7,492 bases of DNA. Origin: JBOHER01 sp050701115 (GTDB taxonomy: Bacteria; Actinomycetota; Actinomycetes; Mycobacteriales; Pseudonocardiaceae). The stretch is taken from assembly GCA_050701115.1 (NCBI GenBank), contig JBOHER010000154.1, positions 1 to 7,492 on the forward strand, written 5' to 3'. The notes under the pieces were generated by a model. It saw only the letters and a program-made list of their open reading frames with translations, searched no databases and was not told the DNA's origin. The position numbers and the translations under genes were made by a program. Shown here piece after piece: positions 1 through 5,808 of this stretch (positions are counted from its first letter, which is position 1; each line of letters begins with the position of its first letter).

Positions 1-3
1 CCC

Positions 4-2820
4 CTATGCACTGCCGGAATCGGACAGCTGGGGCCCTGCTGCGGACACGTCGTGGATCTGGTACTTACGGGCGGCATCGACAACCGTCGACTGCTCGACC
101 TCGCCCCGCTTGGCAAGGGCGGCGAGAGTGGCCACCGTGATCGACTGGGCGTCGACCAGGAAGTGACGCCGGGCCGCCGGACGGGTGTCGGAGAAGCCGA
201 ACCCGTCAGTGCCCAGGGTGAGCATGTCGCCGGGCACCCACGGGCGGATCAGGTCCGGCACCGCGCGCATCCAGTCGGACACCGCCACCACGGGGCCTTC
301 CGCCTTGGACAGCACTTCGGTCACGTAGGGCACCCGCGGATCGTCGGCGGGGTGCAGCAGGTTGTCCCGGTCGATCTCGACGGCCTCCCGGCGCAACGCC
401 GACCACGACGTCGCCGACCACACGTCGGCTCGCACGCCCCATTCGGATGCGAGCATCTCCTGCGCCCGCAACGCGTCCGGCATGGTCACACCGGACACCA
501 GGATATGCGCCCGCGGGCCGGCATCGCCCTTGGTCTCGGAGTACCTGTACAGGCCACGTAGCAGGCCTGGTACGTCAAGGTTCTCAGGCTCAGCAGGCTG
601 CTGGTACGGCTCGTTGTAGATGGTCAGGTAGTACATGACGTTCTCGCCGTTGCCATCCGGCCCGCCCTCGCCGTACATCCGGCGCAAACCGTCCCGCACG
701 ATGTGGGCGATCTCGAACGACCAGGCCGCGTCGTAGGACACCACCGCGGGGTTGGTCGCCGCGAGCAGCAACGAGTGTCCGTCGGCGTGCTGCAGGCCTT
801 CGCCGGTCAGGGTGGTGCGGCCTGCCGTCGCGCCGAGGATGAACCCACGGGTCATCTGGTCGGCAGCGGCGTAGAAGCCGTCGCCGGTGCGCTGGAACCC
901 GAACATCGAGTAGAAGATGTAGATCGGGATCATCGGCTCACCGTGCGTGGCATACGAGGTGCCAACCGCGGTGAACGACGCCGTCGAGCCGGCCTCGTTG
1001 ATGCCCTCGTGGAGCAGTTGACCTTGCTCGCTTTCCTTGTACGCCAACATCAACTGGGCATCCACGGAGGTGTAGGTCTGCCCCTGCGGGTTGTAGATCT
1101 TGGCGGTGGGGAACATCGAGTCGAGACCGAAGGTGCGGGCCTCGTCCGGGATGATCGGCACGACGCGTTTGCCGATCTCCGGATCCTTGGCCAGCTCACG
1201 AACCAGTCGGACGAACGCCATGGTGGTGGCGACTTCCTGCTTGCCCGAGCCCTTGCGGATGGCGTCGTAGACCTTGTCGCCGGGCAGCACCAGCGCCTTG
1301 GACTTCGCGCGCCGTTCCGGCAGGAAGCCGCCGAGGCTGCGGCGCCGCCCGACCAGGTACTCGATCTCCGGGGAGTTCGCGCCCGGGTGGTAGTACGGCG
1401 GCAGCTTGGGGTCGCGCTCGAGGTCCTCATCGCTGATCGGGATGCGCTGGGCGTCCCGGAACAGTTTGAGGTCGTCCAGCGTCAGCTTCTTCATCTGGTG
1501 CGTGGCGTTGCGGCCCTCGAAGGAGGCGCCAAGGCCGTATCCCTTGATGGTGTGCGCCAGGATCACCGTCGGCTGGGCGTGGTGCTCCAGCGCCGCCTTG
1601 TATGCGGCATAGACCTTCCGATAGTCGTGCCCGCCACGCTTGAGGTTCCAGATGTCGGCGTCGGAGAGATCCTTGACCAGAGCCTTGGCGCGCGGGTCAC
1701 GCCCGAAGAAGTGCTCACGGACGTAGGCGCCGTCGTTGGCCTTGTAGGTCTGGAAATCACCATCGGGGGTGGTATTCATCAGGTTGATCAGGGCGCCGTC
1801 ACGGTCGGCGTGCAAGAGGGCATCCCACTCGCGGCCCCAGATCACCTTGATCACGTTCCAGCCCGCGCCCCGGAAGTAGGCCTCCAGTTCCTGAATGATC
1901 TTGCCGTTGCCCCGGACCGGGCCGTCCAGCCGCTGCAGGTTGCAGTTGACCACAAAGGTCAGGTTGTCCAGGCCCTCGCCCGCTGCGACGTGGATCAGGC
2001 CGCGCGACTCGGGCTCGTCCATCTCACCGTCACCGAGGAACGCCCACACGTGCTGGTTGTCCGTGTTCTTGATGCCGCGCGCGTGCAGGTAGCGGTTCAA
2101 CCGTGCCTGGTAGATCGCGTTCATCGGGCCGATGCCCATCGACACCGTGGGGAACTCCCAGAAGTCCGGCATCAGCCGTGGGTGCGGATACGACGGCAAC
2201 CCGCCGCCTTCGCCCGCGTGCGAGTACTCCTGGCGGAACCCGTCGAGTTGCGCCTCGGTCAACCGGCCCTCGAGAAAGGCGCGGGCGTAGATGCCGGGGG
2301 AGGCGTGCCCTTGGATGAAGATCTGGTCGCCGCCGCCGGAGTGGTCCTTGCCGCGGAAGAAGTGGTTGAAGCCGACCTCGTAGAGCGCGGCGGATGAGGC
2401 GTAGGTGGATATGTGGCCGCCGACGCCGACGCCGGGCCGCTGCGCGCGGTGCACCATGATCGCCGCATTCCACCTGATGAACGCGCGGTAGCGCCGCTCG
2501 ATCTCCTCGTCGCCAGGGAACCACGGCTCGTTCTCGGTGGGGATGGTGTTGACGTAGTCGGTCGCGGTCAGCGGTGGGACCCCGACGTTGCGCTCCCGCG
2601 CTCGCTCGAGAATGCGCAGCATGAGGTAGCGCGCACGCTGCTGGCCCCCTCTGGCCAGTGCCTCGTCGAAGGAGTCGAGCCACTCGGCGGTCTCTTCGGG
2701 GTCGATGTCGGGCAGGTGCGCGGCGAGCCCGTCGCGGATGACGCGAACGCGTGCGGGGGCCTGCTCGCGCGCTGCCGCCGCATCAGTGCCGCGGCCGGTC
2801 GAACTGTGCTGCTCGGGCAA
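4..2820 (-). CDS. aceE: Pyruvate dehydrogenase E1 component, homodimeric type
   Basis: Thiamine-diphosphate enzyme that decarboxylates pyruvate and passes the acetyl group to the lipoyl domain of E2 in the cytosolic pyruvate dehydrogenase complex, feeding acetyl-CoA to the TCA cycle and lipid synthesis. With the TTG start at 2820 the protein is 938 residues, near my recollection of M. tuberculosis AceE (about 901) and E. coli AceE (887). The ThDP/Mg motif is visible as GDGEMDEP from residue 263 to NCN at 292-294. Active-site counterparts of E. coli AceE are GGH (H136), QGH (H172), the mobile-loop NATHQMKK (H441) and EGINEAG (E609, probable cofactor glutamate). The C-terminal GTDGFGFSDTRPAARR block is also intact. 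The frame continues upstream to an ATG at 2958, with another ATG at 2859, but AGGAG five bases before the TTG favours 2820; the extra N-terminal residues look unconserved. No frameshift is seen. The E2 and E3 genes are not in the window. Confidence 0.96.
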   Translation of the reverse strand: MPEQHSSTGRGTDAAAAREQAPARVRVIRDGLAAHLPDIDPEETAEWLDSFDEALARGGQQRARYLMLRILERARERNVGVPPLTATDYVNTIPTENEPWFPGDEEIERRYRAFIRWNAAIMVHRAQRPGVGVGGHISTYASSAALYEVGFNHFFRGKDHSGGGDQIFIQGHASPGIYARAFLEGRLTEAQLDGFRQEYSHAGEGGGLPSYPHPRLMPDFWEFPTVSMGIGPMNAIYQARLNRYLHARGIKNTDNQHVWAFLGDGEMDEPESRGLIHVAAGEGLDNLTFVVNCNLQRLDGPVRGNGKIIQELEAYFRGAGWNVIKVIWGREWDALLHADRDGALINLMNTTPDGDFQTYKANDGAYVREHFFGRDPRAKALVKDLSDADIWNLKRGGHDYRKVYAAYKAALEHHAQPTVILAHTIKGYGLGASFEGRNATHQMKKLTLDDLKLFRDAQRIPISDEDLERDPKLPPYYHPGANSPEIEYLVGRRRSLGGFLPERRAKSKALVLPGDKVYDAIRKGSGKQEVATTMAFVRLVRELAKDPEIGKRVVPIIPDEARTFGLDSMFPTAKIYNPQGQTYTSVDAQLMLAYKESEQGQLLHEGINEAGSTASFTAVGTSYATHGEPMIPIYIFYSMFGFQRTGDGFYAAADQMTRGFILGATAGRTTLTGEGLQHADGHSLLLAATNPAVVSYDAAWSFEIAHIVRDGLRRMYGEGGPDGNGENVMYYLTIYNEPYQQPAEPENLDVPGLLRGLYRYSETKGDAGPRAHILVSGVTMPDALRAQEMLASEWGVRADVWSATSWSALRREAVEIDRDNLLHPADDPRVPYVTEVLSKAEGPVVAVSDWMRAVPDLIRPWVPGDMLTLGTDGFGFSDTRPAARRHFLVDAQSITVATLAALAKRGEVEQSTVVDAARKYQIHDVSAAGPQLSDSGSA

Positions 2821-2825
2821 GGGGT

Positions 2826-2830
2826 CTCCT
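2826..2830 (-). promoter_or_regulatory. Ribosome binding site deciding the aceE start
   Basis: On the minus strand AGGAG lies five bases before a TTG codon at 2820. The in-frame ATG codons at 2859 and 2958 have only weak purine stretches in front of them. This favours the rare TTG start for aceE. Confidence 0.7.
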
Positions 2831-3054
2831 AGCCTTGGTGTCCTTGTGATGGCTGTCATGTTCTCGCGCACATCATCGCCGAACCGGATATCGCGCGCGC
2901 GGATACTTGCCATCCTTGCCGCTCGGCGGCCATTCGTCATCGTTACTGGCGAGTACATCGAGAGTGAGGGATCTCTCGTGCCTGTTCTCGCTCTGCGCGT
3001 GATCGATTGCGAATGATGCGGCGCGCGCGCTTGCGTGCTCGGCCGCGCCAGTGT

Positions 3055-3071
3055 TCGCTAACCCCTAGCGA
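3055..3071. repeat. Perfect inverted repeat, candidate operator
   Basis: TCGCTA, five bases (ACCCC), then TAGCGA: perfect 6-bp arms, 17 bp in all. It lies 70 bases before the preferred start of the DUF3052 gene and about 235 bases before that of aceE. The size suits a dimeric DNA-binding protein, but no known operator is recognised. A repeat this short can arise by chance. Confidence 0.35.
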
Positions 3072-3125
3072 TATTGATGAACTGCGGTGACCACGCTCGA
3101 GCGGGGCCTCACCGCACTGGCAGAT

Positions 3126-3132
3126 GGAGGAG
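3126..3132 (+). promoter_or_regulatory. Ribosome binding site deciding the DUF3052 gene start
   Basis: GGAGGAG sits eight bases before the GTG at 3141. The alternative in-frame GTG at 3087 has no comparable site, and the 18 residues between them do not look like part of the domain. Confidence 0.65.
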
Positions 3133-3140
3133 CAGCAGTC

Positions 3141-3569
3141 GTGGTCGCCGCGGGAGACGCCGGCAAGAACAGCGTCGCCGATGGGCTTGGCATTAAGCCG
3201 GACATGATGGTCCAGGAAATCGGCTGGGACGAGGATGTCGATGAAGACTTCCGCCGTGCCGTGGAGGAACGGATCGGCGGCGAACTCCTCGATGAGGACG
3301 CCGACGAGGTCATCGACGTGGTGCTGCTGTGGTGGCGGGACGGCGATGGCGACCTCGGCGACGCGCTCGTTGACGCCCGCGGGCCGCTGGATGAGAACGG
3401 CGTGATCTGGGTGCTCACGCCCAAGACCGGTCAGCCTGGACATGTAGAACCTGCTGAGATCGCCGAAGCGGTACCCACGGTCGGTCTGTCTCAGACCTCC
3501 AACGCGAGCCTCGGCCCCGCCTGGTCGGGTACTCGGTTGGTTCCGCCGCGCTCGAAGGCCAAGCGGTAG
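3141..3569 (+). CDS. DUF3052 family protein
   Basis: A 142-residue acidic, soluble-looking protein of unknown function that I recognise as the actinobacterial DUF3052 family (M. tuberculosis Rv2239c type). The core is visible in order: VQEIGWDEDVDED at 24-36, GGELLDEDADEVIDVVLLWWRDGDGDL from 46 to 72, VIWVLTPKTGQPG at 88-100 and VGLSQTSNASL at 114-124. The basic tail ends in RSKAKR. There is no signal peptide or membrane segment. The GTG at 3141 is chosen for its strong GGAGGAG; a GTG at 3087 would add 18 residues. It stands 68 bases before ahpE on the same strand and diverges from aceE, an arrangement that seems kept in mycobacteria. Whether it shares a transcript with ahpE is unclear, because the gap holds a possible -10 element. 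No function should be inferred from the neighbours alone. Confidence 0.88.
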   Translation: MVAAGDAGKNSVADGLGIKPDMMVQEIGWDEDVDEDFRRAVEERIGGELLDEDADEVIDVVLLWWRDGDGDLGDALVDARGPLDENGVIWVLTPKTGQPGHVEPAEIAEAVPTVGLSQTSNASLGPAWSGTRLVPPRSKAKR

Positions 3570-3591
3570 CCGGCGCGCTCACCGCTGTCGA

Positions 3592-3597
3592 TAGGCT
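3592..3597 (+). promoter_or_regulatory. Possible -10 element of ahpE
   Basis: TAGGCT, in the context GTCGATAGGCTGGG, fits the mycobacterial housekeeping-sigma pattern TANNNT and lies 41 bases before the ahpE ATG. No good -35 is seen at the usual distance, which is common for such promoters. It would give ahpE its own short-leader transcript. Confidence 0.4.
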
Positions 3598-3637
3598 GGG
3601 TGGCAAGCTCGAAACCCCAATCGGAGAGGATGCGCGC

Positions 3638-4105
3638 ATGGCGGTCGAGGTTGGCTCGCAGGCCCCTGACTTCACGCTCAACGATTACAACAGGCAGCAG
3701 GTCACCCTGTCGGAGTTCCGCGGTGACAAGCCGGTGCTGTTGGTGTTCTACCCGTTCGCCTTCAGCGGGATCTGCCAGGGCGAGCTGTGCCAGTTGCGCG
3801 ACGAGTTCGCCGACTACGAGGGCAGCGGAGTGGAGGTCCTCGGCGTCTCGGTGGACACGCCGTTCTCGCTCAAGGCGTGGGCCGAGCAGCAGGGCTACCA
3901 GTTCCCGCTGCTGTCCGATTTCTGGCCGCACGGGGAGGTCGCCAAGGCCTACGGTGTGTTCAACGAGGGTGCGGGCCTGGCCACACGTGGCACGTTCCTG
4001 ATCGACACCGAGGGCGTCGTCCGCTTCGCCGAGGTGAACGAGCCCGGTCAGGCTCGCGACCAGGGGGCCTGGAAGAAGGCCGTCGCCGACCTGCCTCAGG
4101 GTTAG
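3638..4105 (+). CDS. ahpE: AhpE-type peroxiredoxin with an extra cysteine
   Basis: A 155-residue cytosolic thioredoxin-fold peroxidase that reduces hydroperoxides or peroxynitrite through a cysteine sulfenic acid. Similarity to M. tuberculosis AhpE (Rv2238c, about 153 residues) is evident throughout: APDFTL at 9-14, PFAFSGICQGEL at 39-50, LLSDFWPHGE and RGTFLID. C46 is the peroxidatic cysteine, with Ser43 in the usual Thr place of PxxxTxxC, and R117 matches the active-site arginine. The ATG is preceded by GGAGAGGA at seven bases. The unusual point is C51, giving C46-X4-C51. The M. tuberculosis protein, as I recall it, has Asp there and works as a one-Cys enzyme, while BCP/PrxQ proteins use a CX4C pair as peroxidatic and resolving cysteines. 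The electron donor cannot be read from the sequence. A hairpin at 4159-4181 may end its transcript. Confidence 0.93.
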   Translation: MAVEVGSQAPDFTLNDYNRQQVTLSEFRGDKPVLLVFYPFAFSGICQGELCQLRDEFADYEGSGVEVLGVSVDTPFSLKAWAEQQGYQFPLLSDFWPHGEVAKAYGVFNEGAGLATRGTFLIDTEGVVRFAEVNEPGQARDQGAWKKAVADLPQG

Positions 4106-4158
4106 TGGGCCGTGGTGCGAGTGACCCGGAGTCTCAGCGGCACGGCATGATGTAATGC

Positions 4159-4181
4159 GGTGTTCCCCTGCGGGGAGCACC
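4159..4181 (+). terminator. GC-rich hairpin between ahpE and the tRNA
   Basis: A 10-bp stem (GGTGTTCCCC with GGGGAGCACC, one T-G wobble) and a 3-base loop, without a following T run. It starts 53 bases after the ahpE stop and ends five bases before the tRNA. It could be an actinobacterial U-less terminator for ahpE, or a structure in the pre-tRNA leader. Confidence 0.45.
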
Positions 4182-4185
4182 GATC

Positions 4186-4260
4186 GGGCGCATAGCTCAG
4201 TGGAAGAGCACCTGCCTTACAAGCAGGGGGTCGCTGGTTCGAACCCAGCTGTGCCCACCA
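4186..4260 (+). tRNA. tRNA-Val (anticodon UAC)
   Basis: The 75-base gene folds as a complete cloverleaf: acceptor stem GGGCGCA with TGTGCCC (one G-T pair), D stem GCTC/GAGC, anticodon stem CCTGC/GCAGG at 4211-4215 and 4223-4227, and T arm GCTGG-TTCGAAC-CCAGC. The seven-base loop CTTACAA puts the anticodon TAC at 4218-4220, which reads valine GUA codons. The 3' CCA is encoded at 4258-4260 after discriminator A4257. A weak -10-like TGTAAT at 4151-4156 could drive it. A perfect hairpin follows 12 bases downstream. The tRNA marks the change from conserved mycobacterial synteny to accessory-looking genes. Confidence 0.97.
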
Positions 4261-4272
4261 GGGTTCCCGCGC

Positions 4273-4299
4273 ATGTCCCCAATGTCGCATTGGGGACAT
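4273..4299 (+). terminator. Perfect 12-bp hairpin after the tRNA
   Basis: ATGTCCCCAATG and CATTGGGGACAT form an uninterrupted 12-bp stem around a TCG loop, starting 12 bases after the tRNA CCA end. No T run follows, as in many actinobacterial terminators. Position and perfection fit termination of the tRNA transcript. Being symmetric, it could also act on leftward transcription from the His-rich gene, whose stop is at 4365. Confidence 0.7.
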
Positions 4300-4364
4300 C
4301 CAACGTCCCTAAGGCCACATCGGCGCCGCCCTGAGCACCCCGCGCCTCTGAGGTCAGCGCGAGC

Positions 4365-4661
4365 TCAGTGCTCGTCGTAGTGATCCTCGTGGGCCGCGTG
4401 GCGGTGCCCGTCGTGCGCATAATCGACGTGATCACCGTGGGGCACGGCAACGTGTCCGCAGCCCTCGCCGTGCGCGTGGTCGTGCCCGTCGTGCGCGGCG
4501 TGCTCGGTCCGCTCGCACTCGTCGAAATGGTCGTCGTGCGCGCGGTGCAGATGCCCGTCGTGCGCGTAGTCGACGTGCCCCTCGTGCGGCACGGCGACAT
4601 GTCCGCAGCCTTCACCGTGAGCATGGTCATGGCCGGTGTGTTCTTGATGGGCAGTCGTCAT
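4365..4661 (-). CDS. Histidine-rich protein with duplicated CGH module, probable metal binder
   Basis: A 98-residue soluble protein with 27 histidines and three cysteines (C19, C49, C68). GGAGG stands five bases before the ATG. It consists of two 39-residue modules, at 10-48 and 59-97, that differ at six positions; each runs GHDHAHGEGCGHVAVPH, then HVDYAHDGH and a final HxxHxDHxDE. From memory, single-copy versions of this module (CGHVAVPH, HVDYLHDGHLHH) occur in small bacterial proteins that pipelines often label as zinc transporter or permease proteins. There is no membrane segment here, so a transporter label would be wrong. Binding of Zn, Ni or Co for storage or buffering is an inference from composition. 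It lies 74 bases downstream of the GlxA-type regulator on the same strand and may be co-transcribed or have its own promoter in the A/T-rich spacer. No partner gene of metal homeostasis is in the window. Confidence 0.85.
   Translation of the reverse strand: MTTAHQEHTGHDHAHGEGCGHVAVPHEGHVDYAHDGHLHRAHDDHFDECERTEHAAHDGHDHAHGEGCGHVAVPHGDHVDYAHDGHRHAAHEDHYDEH
4371..4634 (-). repeat. Tandem duplication inside the His-rich gene
   Basis: Two copies of a 117-base coding module, 4518-4634 and 4371-4487, are offset by 147 bases and separated by a 30-base spacer encoding CERTEHAAHD. The protein copies agree at 33 of 39 positions, including every His and the Cys of the CGH motif. Confidence 0.85.
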
Positions 4662-4710
4662 TGAAACCTCCGCGAAAGACGCGACCGAACAGGGGAATGT
4701 GGTAGCGCAT

Positions 4711-4735
4711 CGAGCGTAACAATAAATGCCTATAT
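4711..4735 (-). promoter_or_regulatory. A/T-rich spacer before the His-rich gene, possible promoter
   Basis: The 74-base gap between the regulator stop and the His-rich start contains an A/T-rich stretch (about 4717-4735) that is unusual for this GC-rich window. It could hold a promoter for the His-rich gene, but no clean -35/-10 pair is seen and I find no clear palindrome of a metal-responsive repressor. Confidence 0.25.
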
Positions 4736-5737
4736 CTACATGAGTTGCGGTCGCGACCAGCGGAACGTGCTGCGGTAGGCGCTCGGTGACACGCCGAGCG
4801 CGGCGTGCAGGTGCTGGCGCAGCGACGCGCCCGTGCCGAACCCCACCTCCGCCGCGATCTGATCGACTGGCAGGTCGGACGCCTCCAGCAGTTGCTGGGC
4901 ACGTTCGATGCGCTGCTGGGTCAGCCAGCGCAGCGGCGACAAGCCGGCCTCCTCCCGGAACCTGCGGGTGAAGGTCCGCACGCTCATCGACTCCTGCGCG
5001 GCAAGGTCGCGCAGCGTCAGCGCCCGGTCCAGATGCTGAAGTGCCCAGGCTCTTGCCTTGCCGGTGGAGGAAAACTGCGGCTCGGGTACCGGTCGCTGGA
5101 TGAACTGTGCCTGTCCGCCGTCCCGATGCGGGGAGACGACCGTGCGGCGTGCGACGTCATTGGCCACCGCCGAACCATGGTCGCAACGGATCATGTGCAG
5201 ACACAGATCGATGCCCGCCGCTTCCCCGGCCGAGGTGAGCACATCGCCGTCATCGGTGTAGAGCACGCCGGGGTCGAGGTCGACGTTGGGGTAGAGCGTC
5301 CGGAACTGATCCGACGATTTCCAGTGCGTCGTCGCGCGGCGGCCGTCGAGCAGTCCGGCGGCGGCCAGCACAAACGCGCCCGTGCAGATCGAGGCGATCC
5401 GGGTGCCTTGCCGTATACCGGCGAAGGCATCGGCGAGAGCGTCGCCGAGGTGGCCATGGTGGTCCGGCTGGTAGTCCTCTCGCGCGGCCGGGACGATCAC
5501 GGTGTCGGCCACGCTGAGCGCCTCGGGCCCATGGTCGACGGTGATGGTGAAGTCGGCGTCCGTCCTGACCTCGCCGGGCACAAGCGTGCAGGTCACCACC
5601 TCGTACAGCGGCACTTCGTCCGCTGATGAAGCCTGTCCGAACAGCTGATGCACGATGCCCAGCTCCATCGGTAGCAGACCATGGCGGACGAGGACGGCCA
5701 CCCGGTGGCGGCCGGACTGAGTGAACGCGGCTGCCAT
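4736..5737 (-). CDS. GlxA-type transcriptional regulator (DJ-1/PfpI plus AraC HTH)
   Basis: A 333-residue cytosolic DNA-binding regulator. Residues about 10-190 form a DJ-1/PfpI (class I glutamine amidotransferase-like) domain with the nucleophile-elbow motif ASICTGAF (C118) and the family segment GLLDGRRATTHW (128-139). The C-terminal part carries the AraC/XylS double helix-turn-helix: LTLRDLAAQESMSVRTFTRRF at 240-260 and VDQIAAEVGFGTGASLRQHL at 291-310, ending GVSPSAYR. Members of this family generally activate or repress neighbouring catabolic or transport genes; the ligand of this one is unknown. The ATG at 5737 has only a weak upstream purine stretch, but the domain begins within about ten residues, so the start is reasonable. 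It diverges from the broken MFS gene across 71 bases holding three GGATCG hexamers, the likely binding region. It may also read through into the His-rich gene. The frame is intact and normal in length. Confidence 0.92.
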   Translation of the reverse strand: MAAAFTQSGRHRVAVLVRHGLLPMELGIVHQLFGQASSADEVPLYEVVTCTLVPGEVRTDADFTITVDHGPEALSVADTVIVPAAREDYQPDHHGHLGDALADAFAGIRQGTRIASICTGAFVLAAAGLLDGRRATTHWKSSDQFRTLYPNVDLDPGVLYTDDGDVLTSAGEAAGIDLCLHMIRCDHGSAVANDVARRTVVSPHRDGGQAQFIQRPVPEPQFSSTGKARAWALQHLDRALTLRDLAAQESMSVRTFTRRFREEAGLSPLRWLTQQRIERAQQLLEASDLPVDQIAAEVGFGTGASLRQHLHAALGVSPSAYRSTFRWSRPQLM

Positions 5738-5777
5738 GGCTCGATTCTTTCACATCTTGGCTATCAGGCCACTCGTC

Positions 5778-5804
5778 GGATCGAGGCCGATCCCGCAGGA
5801 TCGG
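5778..5804. promoter_or_regulatory. GGATCG hexamer array, candidate operator
   Basis: GGATCG at 5778-5783, its reverse complement CGATCC at 5788-5793, and GGATCG again at 5798-5803, each separated by four bases and so starting exactly 10 bp apart. The second and third copies also form a 7-bp-arm hairpin (CCGATCC/GGATCGG) that covers the AGGA ribosome-binding site (5797-5800) of the MFS gene. One-turn spacing in a divergent regulator/transporter gap suggests binding sites for the GlxA-type protein. Confidence 0.45.
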
Positions 5805-5808
5805 GTCC

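Larger units (their letters stand above)
2821..3140. promoter_or_regulatory. Divergent intergenic region between aceE and the DUF3052 gene
   Basis: About 320 bases lie between the preferred starts of two divergent genes, so promoters for both must be here unless the genes start further upstream. It holds a perfect inverted repeat at 3055-3071 and two 10-bp alternating CG tracts (2892-2901 and 3021-3030). I could not pick out a convincing -35/-10 pair for either direction. Parts are open as N-terminal extensions of the two flanking genes, but neither extension resembles a conserved domain. No separate small gene is supported. Confidence 0.5.

Noticed and set aside
703..2397. Long plus-strand open frame of 564 codons opposite aceE
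   Set aside because: It lies wholly within the strongly conserved aceE gene; its protein is Val/Arg/Gln-rich without a recognisable domain, as expected for an antisense shadow in GC-rich coding DNA.
2892..3030. Two 10-bp alternating CG tracts (2892-2901 and 3021-3030) as possible Z-DNA or regulatory elements
   Set aside because: Such tracts are frequent by chance in GC-rich genomes, and nothing else links them to regulation.
2943..3443. Minus-strand 166-codon frame across the divergent region and the DUF3052 gene
   Set aside because: It overlaps the conserved DUF3052 coding sequence and shows no recognisable family.
4331..4368. Possible terminator stem CTGAGC/GCTCAG at the end of the His-rich gene
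   Set aside because: Only six paired bases with a 26-base loop overlapping the stop codon; the perfect hairpin at 4273-4299 is a better candidate.
4368..4664. Plus-strand hydrophobic 98-codon frame opposite the His-rich gene
   Set aside because: The Val-rich sequence is simply the complement of His/Asp codons, and its repeats mirror those of the real gene, which has GGAGG before its ATG.
4711..4740. Zur- or Fur-like operator before the His-rich gene
   Set aside because: The A/T-rich stretch has no convincing palindrome of the expected type, so metal-responsive control is not supported by sequence.
4805..5626. Plus-strand open frame of 273 codons opposite the GlxA-type regulator
   Set aside because: Shadow of a gene whose two domains are clearly readable on the minus strand; no domain or good ribosome-binding site of its own.
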